A stretch of 64,000 nucleotides of DNA from the NCBI GenBank assembly GCA_026214975.1, contig CM047806.1, positions 6,175,822-6,239,821 of the forward strand. The letters are read 5' to 3'. Origin of the DNA: Gentiana macrophylla (taxonomy: Eukaryota > Streptophyta > Magnoliopsida > Gentianales > Gentianaceae). The notes below the pieces were generated by a model. It was not told the origin of the DNA and did no database searches. It was given only the letters and a program-made list of their open reading frames with translations. The position numbers and the translations under genes are program-made. Below are positions 11,173-23,042 of this stretch, piece after piece (within the stretch, counting starts at the first letter, position 1; each line of letters begins with the position of its first letter).

Positions 11173-11833
11173 GGGCCTGTTTGGTAAGTAAATTAAATAC
11201 TTATTTTTAAAAAATTAAATGACGGTTAGAATTAGAGATGTTTGATAATATTTTTAACACATCTTAATTATTTAAGTGACACTTAATTTCACTTGGAAAA
11301 CTGACGCTGAAAATGGGTGATACAGTAGTGTCGAGCAAATATTTTTTTGCCCTTTGTTATTTAGCTTGACCTGTTTGTTCTTTATTATTATTATTATTAT
11401 TACTATTACTATTATTATTATTCTCAGTATATCATCTCAAAACCCTTTTGATTTTGTGTCTAGCTATACAAAACTAATTACATGCCCAAAGAATTTATAT
11501 TTATTATTTCTTATGTTTTTTTTGTGTGTGAAACATTACTGTAAAATGGGTGATACATTTTTGTTTTAAAGTTATCAAATATTAATTGAAATACACTATA
11601 TGTGTGTGTACACTTATATATATTTGTACTTATATACCTATATTTATAGGTATATATATACACAAACACACGTATATACACATACATAAAACAGTGAAAA
11701 TAATGTAATCTGTGATTTCAGATTTATAGTGTTATCAAACAGTCTAAGTACTTTAATCATTCAGTTACTTAATGTTTTCAGATTTCAGACTTCAGACTTC
11801 AGATTTCAGACTTCAGATTTAACAAACACCCCC
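11173..11833. mobile_element. Tourist-like MITE
   Basis: TIRs GGGCCTGTTTGGTAA (left) and GGGGGTGTTTGTTAA (right, inverted) are flanked by TTA at 11170-11172 and 11834-11836. This matches the PIF/Harbinger Tourist type. The right subterminal part carries a TTCAGA/CTTCAGA hexamer run (about 11780-11820), and the middle has TA-rich palindromic sequence. The short ORF at 11354-11569 is chance. A related left end recurs near 63212. Confidence 0.75.
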
Positions 11834-11836
11834 TTA

Positions 11837-12886
11837 GTTTCATTAATTATATTTTAACGCGTTTGTCCCTCCCTATCTTTCCTACAGCTTTTCATTAGTT
11901 TTAAAATGTTCAGTTTAGTTAAATAAATAAAAAGGGTTTTTTGTTGATAAGGACTACTTATAACCTTAATAGGGCGTTAAGGACGGACTAACAAATTATT
12001 TGGTAATAAGGACTAATTGGTTTTTAATAGACTAATTTACCCTCATTTAGTATTTTTGTGATTTCTAAATTTTAAAAAAAAAAACGTGTTTAGCCTGATA
12101 GATATGCCATGATCTTAGGAGGTGGGTGGTTACTCAATATCTCAAAAAAAAAACATAATTCGGAAAAAACAAACAAAACGAAACGCACGTTTGGAGTTGA
12201 CAGAAATTTTATTATGGTCCCTTGGACCAAATATGACTTGGTGATCCAGAACCAATAGAAAAGCAACAAAGCACACAAGGGCCCACCGTGTAAAATATAA
12301 ATGCCATTAATTTACATTTTTACCCTTTTTATAAGGATTTTCATTGGTGGACAAGTGTGATATGGTGATCCTGGACCACCATAAAACCACTGTGGAGTTG
12401 AATATCTATTTGAATTCAATTTGAGAATAACTGCATGCCCAATTCACGCCAATGTTGGGGTAATTTGGTAAGGTTTCAAAGTTTTTGTCCTTTTTATCAA
12501 TTAAAATTTAATAGTGTCTCAAATACCTATTATTTTACTTTTTATGTTCTTTTTGTCCCCCTAAAAAAACGGTTTAGTTTTATCAGCGTTATTATTTATT
12601 GAAGCTATAGTACTTAATTGACAAAACAATTAATTGCAGAGAGAGTTAAACAGTGAAACGGTACAGATTATTTTCTTTTTAAGATGAAATATATTGCATG
12701 TGGTTTGTCAAAAAAGAGAGGAAAATGTGCATGTGTTCCCATTAATATCAACAAATAAGTCAAGGATATATATGGAAATTGGAATAATATAAGCTCGAAA
12801 AACATGTGTATAAATTAAATTAATTGAATTCATATTTTAAAATACATTGGTTTTGATGTAAAAATATGAATAACATAAGTCGACCA
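11837..12886. other. AT-rich spacer
   Basis: No gene, RNA or clear TE boundary was recognised. A short run, TGGTGATCC.GGACCA, recurs at about 12238 and 12365. The minus-strand frame at 12090-12278 is not supported. Confidence 0.3.
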
Positions 12887-12900
12887 ATCAAATATATACC

Positions 12901-14219
12901 TTTTCTTTTTTTGAAAAATTAAACATTTTATTAATCAAGATTTGCCAAACAGGCGGTCAAAACGTCACCCGGGGTGAAGATCCCCAAAGTGTCCGCGATA
13001 AAACAAACAAACCATGACGAGCTAAAAGATGCGCTGGAACATTCCCCACACACCGAATAAAAGAAAAGCAAACATGCGTAAAACTAGATAAACGTGTCAG
13101 ACAATCCTGGACGAGACAACCATGAGTAGTAAAATCCTCCCCTAGTTGTTGAAGACGCACAATACATGCCAAACAATCACTTTCCACCTCTAACCTTTGA
13201 ATCCCTAGGTGCAACGCCTCCTCTAGAGCCAAAGAGATGGCCTTAAGCTCAAATATTCCACCGAGTCCCCAGGATCAAAATGATACGCAAAGGAGTGTAA
13301 AACTGAGCCATGTGAGTCACGGAAGATCACCCCAATACCTGCACATGTCTCTGTGACTGATGCGTCAACATTGCTCCTCACTACCCCAGGCTGCGGTTTC
13401 GACCATCGATCTGGCAAAGGTGGGCCTGAGCCTTGGGTTCAATAACTCGCCAGTGCCTCTACATACTCAGCTGAAGCTGTCAAAGATCGCCCACAAACCG
13501 CGGAGACATAAACCGGTTGACTATCAAAAACTGCCGAACATCGAACCTTCCAGATCCCCAACATTAGCCAGACAAACCTAGCCGCGTCCTGAACGCCATG
13601 CTCCGCTATCAGTCGCATAAAGAATCTGCAAAGGTGGCGGACCGAAGATACTGTAAAATGTGGCTGTACGACGACACTTGCCAAACTCTAGCGGCCAACT
13701 CACAGTCAAAGAGAACATGCCGCTGTGTTTCTAATGTTTCCCCACATGCTAGGCAAAGACCATCCCCCAAGTTCCGCCTCTGCAGACCTTGGCCAATAGC
13801 TAGACAATCATGTAAGCATCTCCACAAAAAAATGCTGAATACGCGGCTGGACAGGAAGTCGGCAACAGTTTCTCCAGAGCTGACCTTGGCCCCCCGAAGT
13901 AGACGGTCCTGCCACAGACGACGGTCGATAGAGTGATAAAGCCAGAAAGTAACCGGGCCGGACGGTGTATACCCCTCTCTGATCATAGTGCCACATGCGT
14001 CGATCTGGGTGACCATCCGGGGCGACGGTAGTCTCAAGAATGGCGTCTGTTTCCATGGTCGAAAGACTTGCCTCACCTTCTGCACATCCCACAATCTAGA
14101 GCAGGTATGAATAAGTCCGAGACAGTAGAATCCACTGGAAGCTCATGTCCTGCAAATGGTATGCGGAACGAAGGTTGCCGGTTTACCCAGACATCATGAA
14201 AGACATACACCGACTCATC
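12901..14219 (-). mobile_element. 5'-truncated LINE (L1-type) with TSD
   Basis: The element is flanked by ATCAAATATATACC (12887-12900) and ATCAAATATATTCC (14220-14233), a 14-bp TSD with one mismatch. The minus-strand 3' end is AATAAAATGTTTAATTTTTC at 12925-12905, then the terminal A-run. It encodes remnants of the plant L1 ORF2 C-terminus. From 14094 to 13609 there is a zf-RVT-type region (CLHDCLAIGQ...CLACGETLETQRHVLFDC), and then RNase H from 13417 to 12957 (SNVDAS, LALEEALHL, VESDCLACIV, NVPAHLLARHGL). It is broken by frameshifts. The endonuclease and RT are missing. Confidence 0.85.
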
Positions 14220-14632
14220 ATCAAATATATTCCATGATTAAATCAAAATTTTACGTCAAACAATAATAGCATGCAAAACAACTTTATTTTTACAATCAGT
14301 GATACTACTATGTATATTAAAACAGTTGTGTTACATTGAGTTATATAATGCACAATTATTATTTTGATTATGATGGACGTACTTTATAATCAACGAGTTA
14401 TATATTGTGATTTAAAAAATTTAAAATGTATTCTGTAATTTATTTTGACATAATTATCGTGTCATTATTATAACAATTGACATTAGTGACAATGATACAT
14501 TAATCACTATGCATTTTTAGTACATGTTCCATTATACTTTCATCACTATTGATTATAGCGAGACGTAAATCAATTAATGAGTTCTGAATTTTAATCAACA
14601 CTGATAAAATGTATATTGAAAATGTAGTGATT

Positions 14633-14740
14633 TTTTTTTTTTTTTTTGCACTTGGACGAAAGCTGGCCTAAAGGCATTATTTATTATTGGGGAGAGGGAT
14701 TGAACCTGGACCTCCCACCTGGTGAGAGCAGAAATTTCAA
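14633..14740 (-). mobile_element. tRNA-derived SINE fragment
   Basis: On the minus strand the sequence has a pol III B-box-like GGTTCAATCCC preceded by GTGGGAGGTCCA, and it ends in an 18-20 nt A-run (the T-run at 14630-14648). The A-box end is not clear, so the copy is probably 5'-truncated. The box region resembles the SINE at 19793-19930. Confidence 0.55.
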
Positions 14741-15013
14741 CTCATTTTTACAAATTGTAATATATTTTTACATCATTGATTATAATTAGACATATATTAA
14801 TCAATTAATTCTACATCAAGATTAATGTGTTGTTTCGATCGTTGTTGTATATAAAGGTGTATATGTGTCGAGCCACTCACAATCAACTTGACGCTCGGCC
14901 TGTGAATTGCACACTCAGATATGATACGACATATATAACTCGATCCATTAATCAAGGTTTACAAGCCGAACATAAACACTTTAAAACGTGAGTTGAAATG
15001 TTCATTTGTTTAA
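14741..15013. other. AT-rich spacer
   Basis: No feature was recognised. Confidence 0.3.
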
Positions 15014-17235
15014 TCATGTACTATTACTAGTAAAAGCGACATCCGTGCGTTGCACGGAATGCCCATGCTAAACGTTGGTAATAAGCGATGCAAATTAAAC
15101 ACCGGAAAGTCTGATCACATTTAAACAGAGGGCAAAGAGAGGGTAAAAGTGCAGGAAGAAATACATACATAGATACATGGATATTTTACATAATAGGTTC
15201 TGCTACGTATCCATAGATACACATACATATCTTACATAATATGTTCTACTAATAATGCATATTTTACATAATATCGGTTATGCTAGGCATCCATAGGTTG
15301 TAGTCTTAATTTTCAGCAAAAGGAATTAATGGCTTCTAATGTATCATGTACCCATCCAAAATGCCATTTTTTTCACAAAAGAAGTGCCATCTACTATTTA
15401 AAAAATGCAGTTGATGGGCTGCAACAAAAGCTAACGGAGACTAATCCTGCCTAAGCTTGCCTTCGGTCTTCTTAACAGGGCATTGAACGGAGCTCGAACT
15501 TTCTAACATCGGCTGCAACGGATGGGTACATGATAAATAACGTAGCAGACAATGCGCGTGTCTTCCAAAGCTGCCTCCAATTCAGACACTAATGAAACTC
15601 CCTGATAAACAATTCAAATATTAAAAGTCAGTAGTGAAATGCATATTCCGCAAATAAATTATGACAGATAATATGATGATGTAATGTTCCGATGATGTAA
15701 TGTTTGTGATACCTGCAACTATGATATATAAAAGTATGCCTGTTTTTTAGTTGTCTTCATAACCCTATATGTAACCTCACGTCCAAACATATACATGGAC
15801 ATATATAACAAAAAGACACTAACATATCAGCATACAAAAACTCATGGTACATTCCTTTACTCAACTAAAGACACCATATGAAACCTTAAACCAAAAAAAC
15901 AAATAAAATATAAAAGAAATAAATACTACCTGAAAACCAACATCAAATATGAATCCCCTGAACCCTTTCCTGAGGCAACAAATGAAAAGCAATCAGGTTA
16001 ATTAACAACATCCAATACACTAAACACCAAAATCAACAGCAAATATGCTCAGTTAGAAAAAAGACTACACATAAAATATCTACCAGATCACTAACACAAC
16101 CAAAAAAGCAAATGTAATTCATGACACCAATATGTACTTTTAAAGCCATGTACACTAAAACACAGCAAAACATGCTAAGCAACCATAGAAAACTAAGAAA
16201 ACTAAAAAAACAACTTAAACATAAGATCATTCCATGCAACTGGAACCTGGCTAGCTAACAATATAATGTTCACACATCTCTTTGACTATCTCTAACACTT
16301 AAATGATCTGTGTAGCTCTCTCAAGCAACCATTGCTTTAAAACATACACATTCTTTATCCTTGATTAGTTACACAAAGCGTGATCTTTGGTAGGGCTGGT
16401 GGAATCACCTATGCGATCCAGATATGTGCTGGAATTATCACAAAATGAACCCAAACCCTCCATACAGTGAATTGACCTATGAATTAACCTAGAAAAAAAG
16501 AAATCTTTTCATGTTATACCCCACTGAAAAATTATAGCGTGAATCAACATATGCAAATGAAAGAGGTTCCATATTCTAAACAAAATCAATCACCCAAAAT
16601 AATACTAAAATGTTTTCTTTATTTGCATATGCGGTTCTTGTACTCCTCTTGAATGTTTTCTTCATTTGCATATGCTGATTCACACTCCAAATGAACCACC
16701 CAAAATAATCCCAGCACAAAATCAGAAAGTAAACAGCACAGCCTAGAAATGATTGACACAAAGACCAAAAAACCTCATATGATAAACTCCCCATACCCAG
16801 ACCTCTATAGACCCAACAAACAAAAACCCTTGAAAAATTAACATGCACAGCAACAATCAGACATAGATTATCAGAAAATTTGATTTCAGCTGCTTCACTC
16901 ACCAAAGCATACAACAAGAAGAGTAATAGAGAGAGAGCGTGCATAATACCTCTGTAAAACTCCCTTATATACAACGCAAGAGGATGGTTTGATGCCTGAT
17001 TAGGCATTTGACAGACATCAAACGTCATCCTCTACCCCTACCCACCACAGAGGAGATTCCCACCGTTGATCCAGCCTCGGCAACCGAAATTCTCATGGGA
17101 TGGAAGAGAGAGAGCCCAAGTTGCACTCCCGTAATCATTCTGCGAAGGAAAAAAAAAACGGTGAAAATATTTGTGGCCTTTCGTTTTCTTTTAGTGTATA
17201 GTTTTGACAGCAAAAAAATAATTAATAAATCACAT
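15014..17235. other. Possible Helitron 5' end and unassigned sequence
   Basis: TCATGTACTATTACTAG at 15014, followed by CCGTGCGTTGCACGG (15043-15057), resembles the 5' terminus of plant Helitrons, which start with TC and carry a CCCGTGC...GCACGGG hairpin. No CTRR-type 3' end was located. Exon-like pieces occur on the minus strand, for example 15594-15500 after a TTTATCAG acceptor. A minus-strand TATATAAG at about 16969-16976 sits beside a pyrimidine-rich leader. The 150-codon frame at 17028-16576 has no recognisable domain. Function unknown. Confidence 0.25.
16537..16682. repeat. Inverted repeat with ATATGCAAAT core
   Basis: GTGAATCAACATATGCAAAT (16534-16553) and ATTTGCATATGCTGATTCAC (16663-16682) are inverted copies with one mismatch. 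A third direct half, ATTTGCATATGCGG, is at about 16621. Confidence 0.6.
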
Positions 17236-17238
17236 ACA

Positions 17239-18340
17239 CACCCCTCTTCACTATATAGATTTTATGGTGCAGACTGATTTGTAGGAAGGTTATATGTGGC
17301 ATACATTTGTCTTATTTTACTCTCTTCACGCATACTGGCTTTTAAGGACACAATTTGAGTGGTTGATCTTTTATTTTATTAATCTAATTTTAAAATTTCA
17401 CTGTCTCCACTTGCTAAGGACACAATTTGGATCTTTTATTTTATTAATCTAATTCTTTCCTGTTTACGTACACTCTCCATCTTTCCATCTTTTTCCTTTA
17501 TCTCTTTTATCTTTCTCTTTACTAAAATTTATATACTAAATATATAACACAAAAGTTTAAATTTAACATTATGATCTATATCCATGGTTTCTATACATTC
17601 GGAGTGTCGTGCTCGTTTGATATAACATTTATTGTAACTAAATAATATTAAATCACATATTTTTTTATTTAATATGACATACGTATCTCAAGATATGTGT
17701 GTTTATTTATGTTTGCCGGGTTCGATTAACATCGACGTGGATTTACCTTTATTAATTACTCAGACCGGCGTAGTTTTTCGATATATATATTTTTTGTAAA
17801 TATCAAAATAAAAAATAAATACTAAGTCACATATTATTATATATTTAATTCGACATATGTATCTCGAGATATATATATGTTATACTGAATTTTTTTCCAT
17901 GTTACCACACACATTGTCCTTATGGGTTTATGAATCATGTCTTGTATTTTTAAATATATCTATCTCGTTAGATATATCACGAAGTATATATACTTTACCG
18001 AGAACTCAGCGGTACATATAAACTATAGAATAATATAAAATTTAATCGTAAGAGAAGGAATAACCTCAGAACGAGTTCTAAACATCGATAATCGAAAGCT
18101 TGCTACATAAGCGAAACGAAGTAAATTTTAACTCATACAGTTAATAACGTAGGAATAAATTAAATAATAAAATGTAACTCCGAACCATCAATTAATTAAT
18201 TAAGCAGATACACACCCCATTCACTATACTGTCTTGTCTCCGCTAACACAATTTCTATATTTTATATTTTTATTAATCTAATTCTTTTCTGTTACTGTAC
18301 ACTCTCACATCTTTCCATCTTTTTTTCCTTCCATTATATA
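17239..18340 (+). repeat. Direct repeat pair about 0.9 kb apart
   Basis: Blocks around 17410-17510 and 18235-18335 share ACACAATTT, TTATTAATCTAATTCTTT, TACACTCTC and ATCTTTCCATCTTTTT in the same order. The preceding ACACACCCC and TTCACTATA segments are also shared. They could be terminal repeats of a small non-autonomous retroelement or an old duplication. No TSD or PBS was seen. Confidence 0.45.
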
Positions 18341-18430
18341 TATATCCAGCTTTCGTATGTGTGTATATACAAAAACGAAAGAGAATAACATGCTTAAGCA
18401 CAAAAGGCCAAATGCTCATCGAAATGAAAT

Positions 18431-18433
18431 GAG

Positions 18434-18472
<39 letters not shown>
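18431..18472 (+). repeat. Homopolymer A tract (about 42 bp)
   Basis: This is an uninterrupted poly-A run, possibly the tail of a retroposed sequence. The ORF across it (18357-18548) is an artefact (poly-Lys). Confidence 0.8.
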
Positions 18473-18477
<5 letters not shown>

Positions 18478-18785
18478 GCTGGATCAATGTATGGCCCAAG
18501 CTAAATTTGCTTAGAGAATTTAGGAGGAAGCTTAAAAAAATCTGCTAAGGAACACGTCACCCAATTTTATCCTTTCTTATATGTAATAGAAGTATTATTT
18601 ACAAATTTATACACATATACTCTTTTGTGTTGTTATTTTTATGACTAGTCGCAACCGAGCATTTTTTACGAGTTTTTGAGCTTGAATTCGAGCTTAAAAA
18701 TGCTCAAAATTTTATTGGACGTAATTGAAAAAAACTTGTAAATAATTAAAACATAATCAAGTTGAGTTTCCTGAGGCTCAAACAA

Positions 18786-19085
18786 ACTCGAGTCTAGGGA
18801 TGTAAACAATCCGAGTCAAACCAAGTATTTACTTATCGGGTCGAACAAACACTCAAAACAACGATTCTCGAACTCGGCTCGAGTTTCTTCAAGGCAAGAA
18901 AAAATTGCTTTAAATCGGCTCGATTAAGTTTTATACTCGAATTTGGTTCGATTATGCTTGATAAAGTATTAAACACTTTCCAACACGAACTAAGACTCGA
19001 GCAACTTGATTTTCTTTTTGAGCTTTAAAGTGATCCGATTCGACTCGTTGACTTCGATGAACCACTCGAGTTCAACTGATTATAA
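18786..19085. repeat. CTCGA/GGTTCGA-rich dispersed repeat
   Basis: The sequence opens TAGGGATGTAAACAATCCGA and continues with many ACTCGAG, CGGCTCGA and TTCGATT motifs. It resembles the common plant 'GGGATGTAAAC...GAGCC' non-autonomous repeat class. Termini and TSD were not resolved. It lies just upstream of the P450 pseudogene. Confidence 0.4.
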
Positions 19086-19792
19086 ATCATAATAAAGCGA
19101 ACAATTTACGATCCGAGTCTAGTTTAGATATTCATTTTTTGACTGGTGGTTCGGTACCATCTGCTGATATATATCAACCTATCTTCCGATCAATTTCATA
19201 ACAAAAAACACAGCCATGGAAATCACTATAATTTTCTCCGTTTCAATTGTACTCTTCGCATTCATTATTTCTCTGTTATCTTACCGGCTCAAATCCAATT
19301 CCGGCGTCAAACTCCCTCCCGGAAGTTATGGATGGCCGTTCATCGGAGAAACACTTGAATTCCTGTTCGGTAAGCCGGAAAACTTCGTCAGAAAAAGGAT
19401 GAAGAAATACTCTACCGACATTTTCAAAACGAAAATACTTGGAGAAAAAACAGTGGTCCTTTGTGGCCCAAAAAGTCCCGCCCAAATGGCCATAAATTTA
19501 TTTTCTCTAATGAACAAACGTATTTTACTGCGTTTCGTCCTCATCCTATGCAAAGGCTTTTCCGGTCATATGAAACGAATGCTCCGGCGCCGGCGCCTAA
19601 GACGGAGGCGGAGGATAAAGAGCATGAAAAGTGTAAGGCGTTACGGCAACCGGGTTTTCTGAAGCCGGAATTCCTGGCGAGGTTCATCGGAAAAATGGAA
19701 TCAATTTCAGCCGAACTCATTGAAAGTGAATGGGACGGTAAAAATGTAGTGAAAGTCTATCCGCTTGCCAAAACGGTTACTCTTACCATTGC

Positions 19793-19930
19793 TTTTTTTT
19801 TTTTTTTTTTTTTTTTTTTTTCAGAAACGAAAGGAGGGAAACGGGGGAAGGGAGGATCGAACCCTGGACCTCTCACTTCAGCAGAGAGAAAGTTCTGGTG
19901 CTTAACCACGCAGGATGAGCTTTATGCTCT
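19793..19930 (-). mobile_element. tRNA-derived SINE inside P450 pseudogene
   Basis: The minus strand carries an A-box-like TGGTTAAGCAC and a B-box GGTTCGATCC about 40 nt apart, then a 30-nt A-run (the T-run at 19793-19822). It interrupts the codons ACC ATT GC of the P450, just before the conserved ACRFFLG block. The TSD is unclear. Confidence 0.7.
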
Positions 19931-19935
19931 TGCAG

Positions 19936-20356
19936 GTTTTTACTTTTTCTTTTTATTTTGTGCGTCAAATATTAACTTTTCGATATAAGTGTTGCTCCAC
20001 GGAAACTTCTTGTGTGGTGAGGGATTTTAGAGTGAAGTGATTGGTGGGTTGATCAAACCACAGCGAGTTTAGATGTTAGATGTAAAAGCGTGGTGTAATC
20101 AATCAACCCGCCTCACTTCTTCGGTGACGTGTGAAGATACTAGGGAAGAACTTCCCTTGCTCCACTTTTTTATTTTGTCACTTTCATTCTACAAATTAAA
20201 CAAAAAATTTATATCATCTAAATATGCTTTAATTTTTTATTTTTTCTTGACAAAAAATATGCTTTAATTTAACTGCAGCATCAATATCTGCAACAATTTT
20301 CTTACCTGCCCTGTATATAGGAGAAATTCTAATGTGTAAACTCAAATATAAAGAGT
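19936..20356 (+). other. Intron-like segment of P450 pseudogene
   Basis: The sequence begins GTTTTTAC after TTGCAG and is AT-rich. Together with 49830-50670 it forms the host intron (or insertion) that received the gypsy element. It contains an imperfect inverted repeat, GAAGTGATTGGTGGGTTGAT (20034-20053) against ATCAACCCGCCTCACTTC (about 20103-20120). Confidence 0.5.
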
Positions 20357-20361
20357 CACCT

Positions 20362-20889
20362 TGACGATATGAGATTTCACCCCTCCACGTGGAATTATCT
20401 AATTGGTCCAGCTGGCGTGTGGAAAAGTCTACGTTTATCATCCGCATCGGATCGAATACGAGACGCATCAATGATTACCACGGCAGCCAGCAAATCTCGC
20501 AAGTGTCCCATCTCGAACACCCATGTCGGTGTCTTACGAGTCGATACCTGGGTCCCAGCCCAGGTTCCTAAGCCCAATGTCCAGAGGGTTACTTGGGCAA
20601 GGGGCAAGGCCCAGTAAAGGTTATTTATGTTAATAGACCAAACCGTCATAAGTTTAGGGCAGAAGAAGGACATGTGCCTATAAATACATTATTCCAGGAA
20701 CTACGTAAGGCTTGATTCCTGGGACATTACACAGGATACGTAGGCAATCCAAGATACATTCTTGGACTCAGCCATAAAACACCAAAAACACTATCTTTAC
20801 TACAGTTCTAGCCTTTCGATCCTTTTTCAGCTCACTCTTAGATTACACGTGGCCCTGATAATCCGGTGGTGCATTATTTAGCATCATCA
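20362..20889 (+). repeat. 5' LTR of gypsy element
   Basis: It is 528 bp, starts TGACGATATG and ends ATTTAGCATCATCA. CCTATAAATACATT near 20677-20690 is the likely promoter TATA box. Near-identical copy at 49297-49824. Confidence 0.92.
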
Positions 20890-20891
20890 TT

Positions 20892-20908
20892 TGGCGCTAG
20901 AAGGAGGG
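20892..20908 (+). other. Primer binding site of gypsy element
   Basis: TGGCGCTAGAAGGAGGG begins 2 nt after the LTR end. The TGGCGC start is standard for plant gypsy PBS. The exact tRNA was not assigned. Confidence 0.7.
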
Positions 20909-20940
20909 CCTTCTACCGGTGAGTTGGTAAAAATATCGCA

Positions 20941-22597
20941 ATGGCACCACCAGCAAGGAGTAAGAAACCAACGAGTAGCAAGAACTTACAGATCGAAGAG
21001 CACACGGATATAGATCCAGCAGGGGGTCAAACTCAGGCTCAGGAAGTCCCCACTGGATCTAGACCCGCAGTTGCAGAACCGCCAAGGCCTCAACTCCCCC
21101 CCAGTTACAAGACATGGCTGATCACCTGGTGTCTTTGGATGAAGACGCCCTGAAGAGAGTGGTAGCCTCTACACTCATAGGTAAAGGGATTATAACACCC
21201 CTGATGAGCACCTGTTGGACCCACCGGGTCGAAGGGGGCTCGAGAATGCCAAGGGGAAGAAGCCTGTCGATCCTCGAGAAGAGTGTGAGGACGAAGTAGA
21301 GATCAGCATAACCAAGAAGCGTCCTGGGCACGAAAAGCAACAAAGGCAAGTCGATGATAGTATTCAAAACGAGTTCAACCGCATCGTAGGAAAAGACCAG
21401 GTCACAGAATGGCTCGAGTCGCCATTTATCCCCGAGATAGAGATATACACGATGCCCGAGTCCTTTAAGCCACCGAAGATGGAACCTTATGATGGTACTA
21501 CAGACCCAGAGGACCATCTATATCGATATATATCGCTGATGAGACTGAGGAATGCCAACGATGCTATGAAGTGTCGTGCTTTCGACACCTTGCTTACGGG
21601 TCGAGCTCGAGAGTGGTTTCATAAGCTATGACCCGGGTCGATCTCAAGTTTTATACAGTTGGGAAAGAAATTTCGAGATGCTTTCATCGGGAACAAGAAG
21701 TTCCATCTCAGTGCTACTCACCTCATGGATATCAAGCAAGAGAAGGGATAATCAACTATCGATTTCATAAGGCGTTTTAATCTCGAGGTTATGAAGGTGC
21801 ACAATGCCAGTGATGCACTTCAGGTCAATTCATTTGTTGGAGGATTGCGGAATATGAAACTGTATGATAAGCTTTCTAAAAAGATGCCCAATGATATGGA
21901 CGAATGTGTTAACATAGTCCACAGATTTTGCCAAGGTGAAGAGGCAGTGCGCTTGTACACCATTTCACTTGGCCTCAACTCGAGGAATGACACCCGAGGC
22001 CAGACCAAGGGTCAGCCTAAGGGTCGGAATGATGAAGGAAAGTCCAACGTGTTCGATCGACTGACAGCACCGATCACGGATCGGCTCGGAAAGAAAGGAA
22101 ATTTGAAGATCGAGATTTTATCCCTCTCAACCGATCTCGGGGGGAGGTGCTGGAAATCATGATAAAGAAAAACATTGCGCGAACACCGAAACCAATGTCC
22201 AAAGATCCTGAGAAGAGAAAGAACACCCACAAGTACTGTGACTATCACAAGGATGTGGGGCATGACACATAAGAGTTTTTTTGATTTGAAGAGAGATATC
22301 GATGCCTGTATTCAAGAGGGTCGGTTGGATGAAGTGATCGACAGATCAGAGAAGGACGAGCCCAAGGGTCGTCGAGAGTATAAGAGAAAGAGTTATAACC
22401 GGGGGAGAGACCGATCGCCCCAACGAGACAATCGGAGGCATCGGAATAGGTCATCTGAGCCGGCTTACAGGGATAACCGTCGAGATGATCGTCGAGAAGA
22501 TTTGAATCGAGACCCTCACGGGGATAACCGCATCGGGTATGATGTCAACACGATTGTTGCAGAACATGAGTCAGATCGATCTCGATCCAGTCGATAG
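20941..22597 (+). pseudogene. gypsy gag (frameshifted)
   Basis: The capsid/nucleocapsid precursor opens with ATG at 20941 (MAPPARSKKPTSS). It then shifts frame and continues at 21215-21631 with the capsid core (MEPYDGTTDPEDHLYRYISL, GRAREWFHKL). It continues at 21791-21960 (NSFVGGLRNMKLYDKLSKK) and ends with a basic RNA-binding tail. A CCHC-like knuckle, KYCDYHKDVGHDT, near 22230 is cut by a TAA at 22270 just after GHDT. The following LKRDIDACIQEGRLDEVI is typical of Tat-type Gag. There are at least three lesions, so no functional capsid is expected. Confidence 0.85.
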
Positions 22598-22645
22598 TCT
22601 ACGGACAGATCGAGGGAATCGAAGAAGCTTAGGTTCACGACGAAG

Positions 22646-22987
22646 GTGGGTTATGGACCCAAATATGATATTCCAAGCTCCCACAGTCACAGTGAAGGTT
22701 TGGTAATAGATTCAGTGATAAGCCGGGGTCGGATAAAGAGGGTCTGTGTTGATAGCGAAAGTGCTATCAACATCCTTTACTACTCAGCCTTCAAAGCCAT
22801 GAATTTGAGGGAAGAAGACATTGTACCGTTGTCAACCCCATTGTTTGGTTTCACAGGTCAGGCGATCCACCCTATCGGGTCGATAAACTTGCTAACTACA
22901 GTTGGAGATGGGGAAAAGGGCCGAACAATGGAAATGACGCATGTCGTAGTTAAGGCCCCATCGGGTCATCATCTCCACCTTCCATAA
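22646..22987 (+). pseudogene. gypsy aspartic protease region
   Basis: The frame contains RVCVDSESAINILYYSAF and then SINLLTTVGDGEKGRTMEMTH. This is the retropepsin-like layout in which a D-S/T-G triad should sit. Here the triad reads D-S-E, so the conserved Gly is Glu and catalysis is unlikely. The frame stops at 22987 before the usual junction to RT. Confidence 0.75.
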
Positions 22988-23042
22988 CAGCATGAAGTTT
23001 CCCACCTGGTATGGTACCCATGAAGTGAAATGAGACGTTGAG

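Noticed and set aside
16576..17028. 150-codon minus-strand ORF with hydrophobic stretches
   Set aside because: No recognisable family; it crosses an inverted repeat and a TATA-like site, so it is probably chance.
18357..18548. Lys-rich ORF
   Set aside because: An artefact of a 42-bp poly-A tract.
20369..20673. ORFs in the gypsy LTR on both strands, repeated at 49268-49608
   Set aside because: They lie entirely in LTR sequence; their repetition follows from the LTR being present twice.
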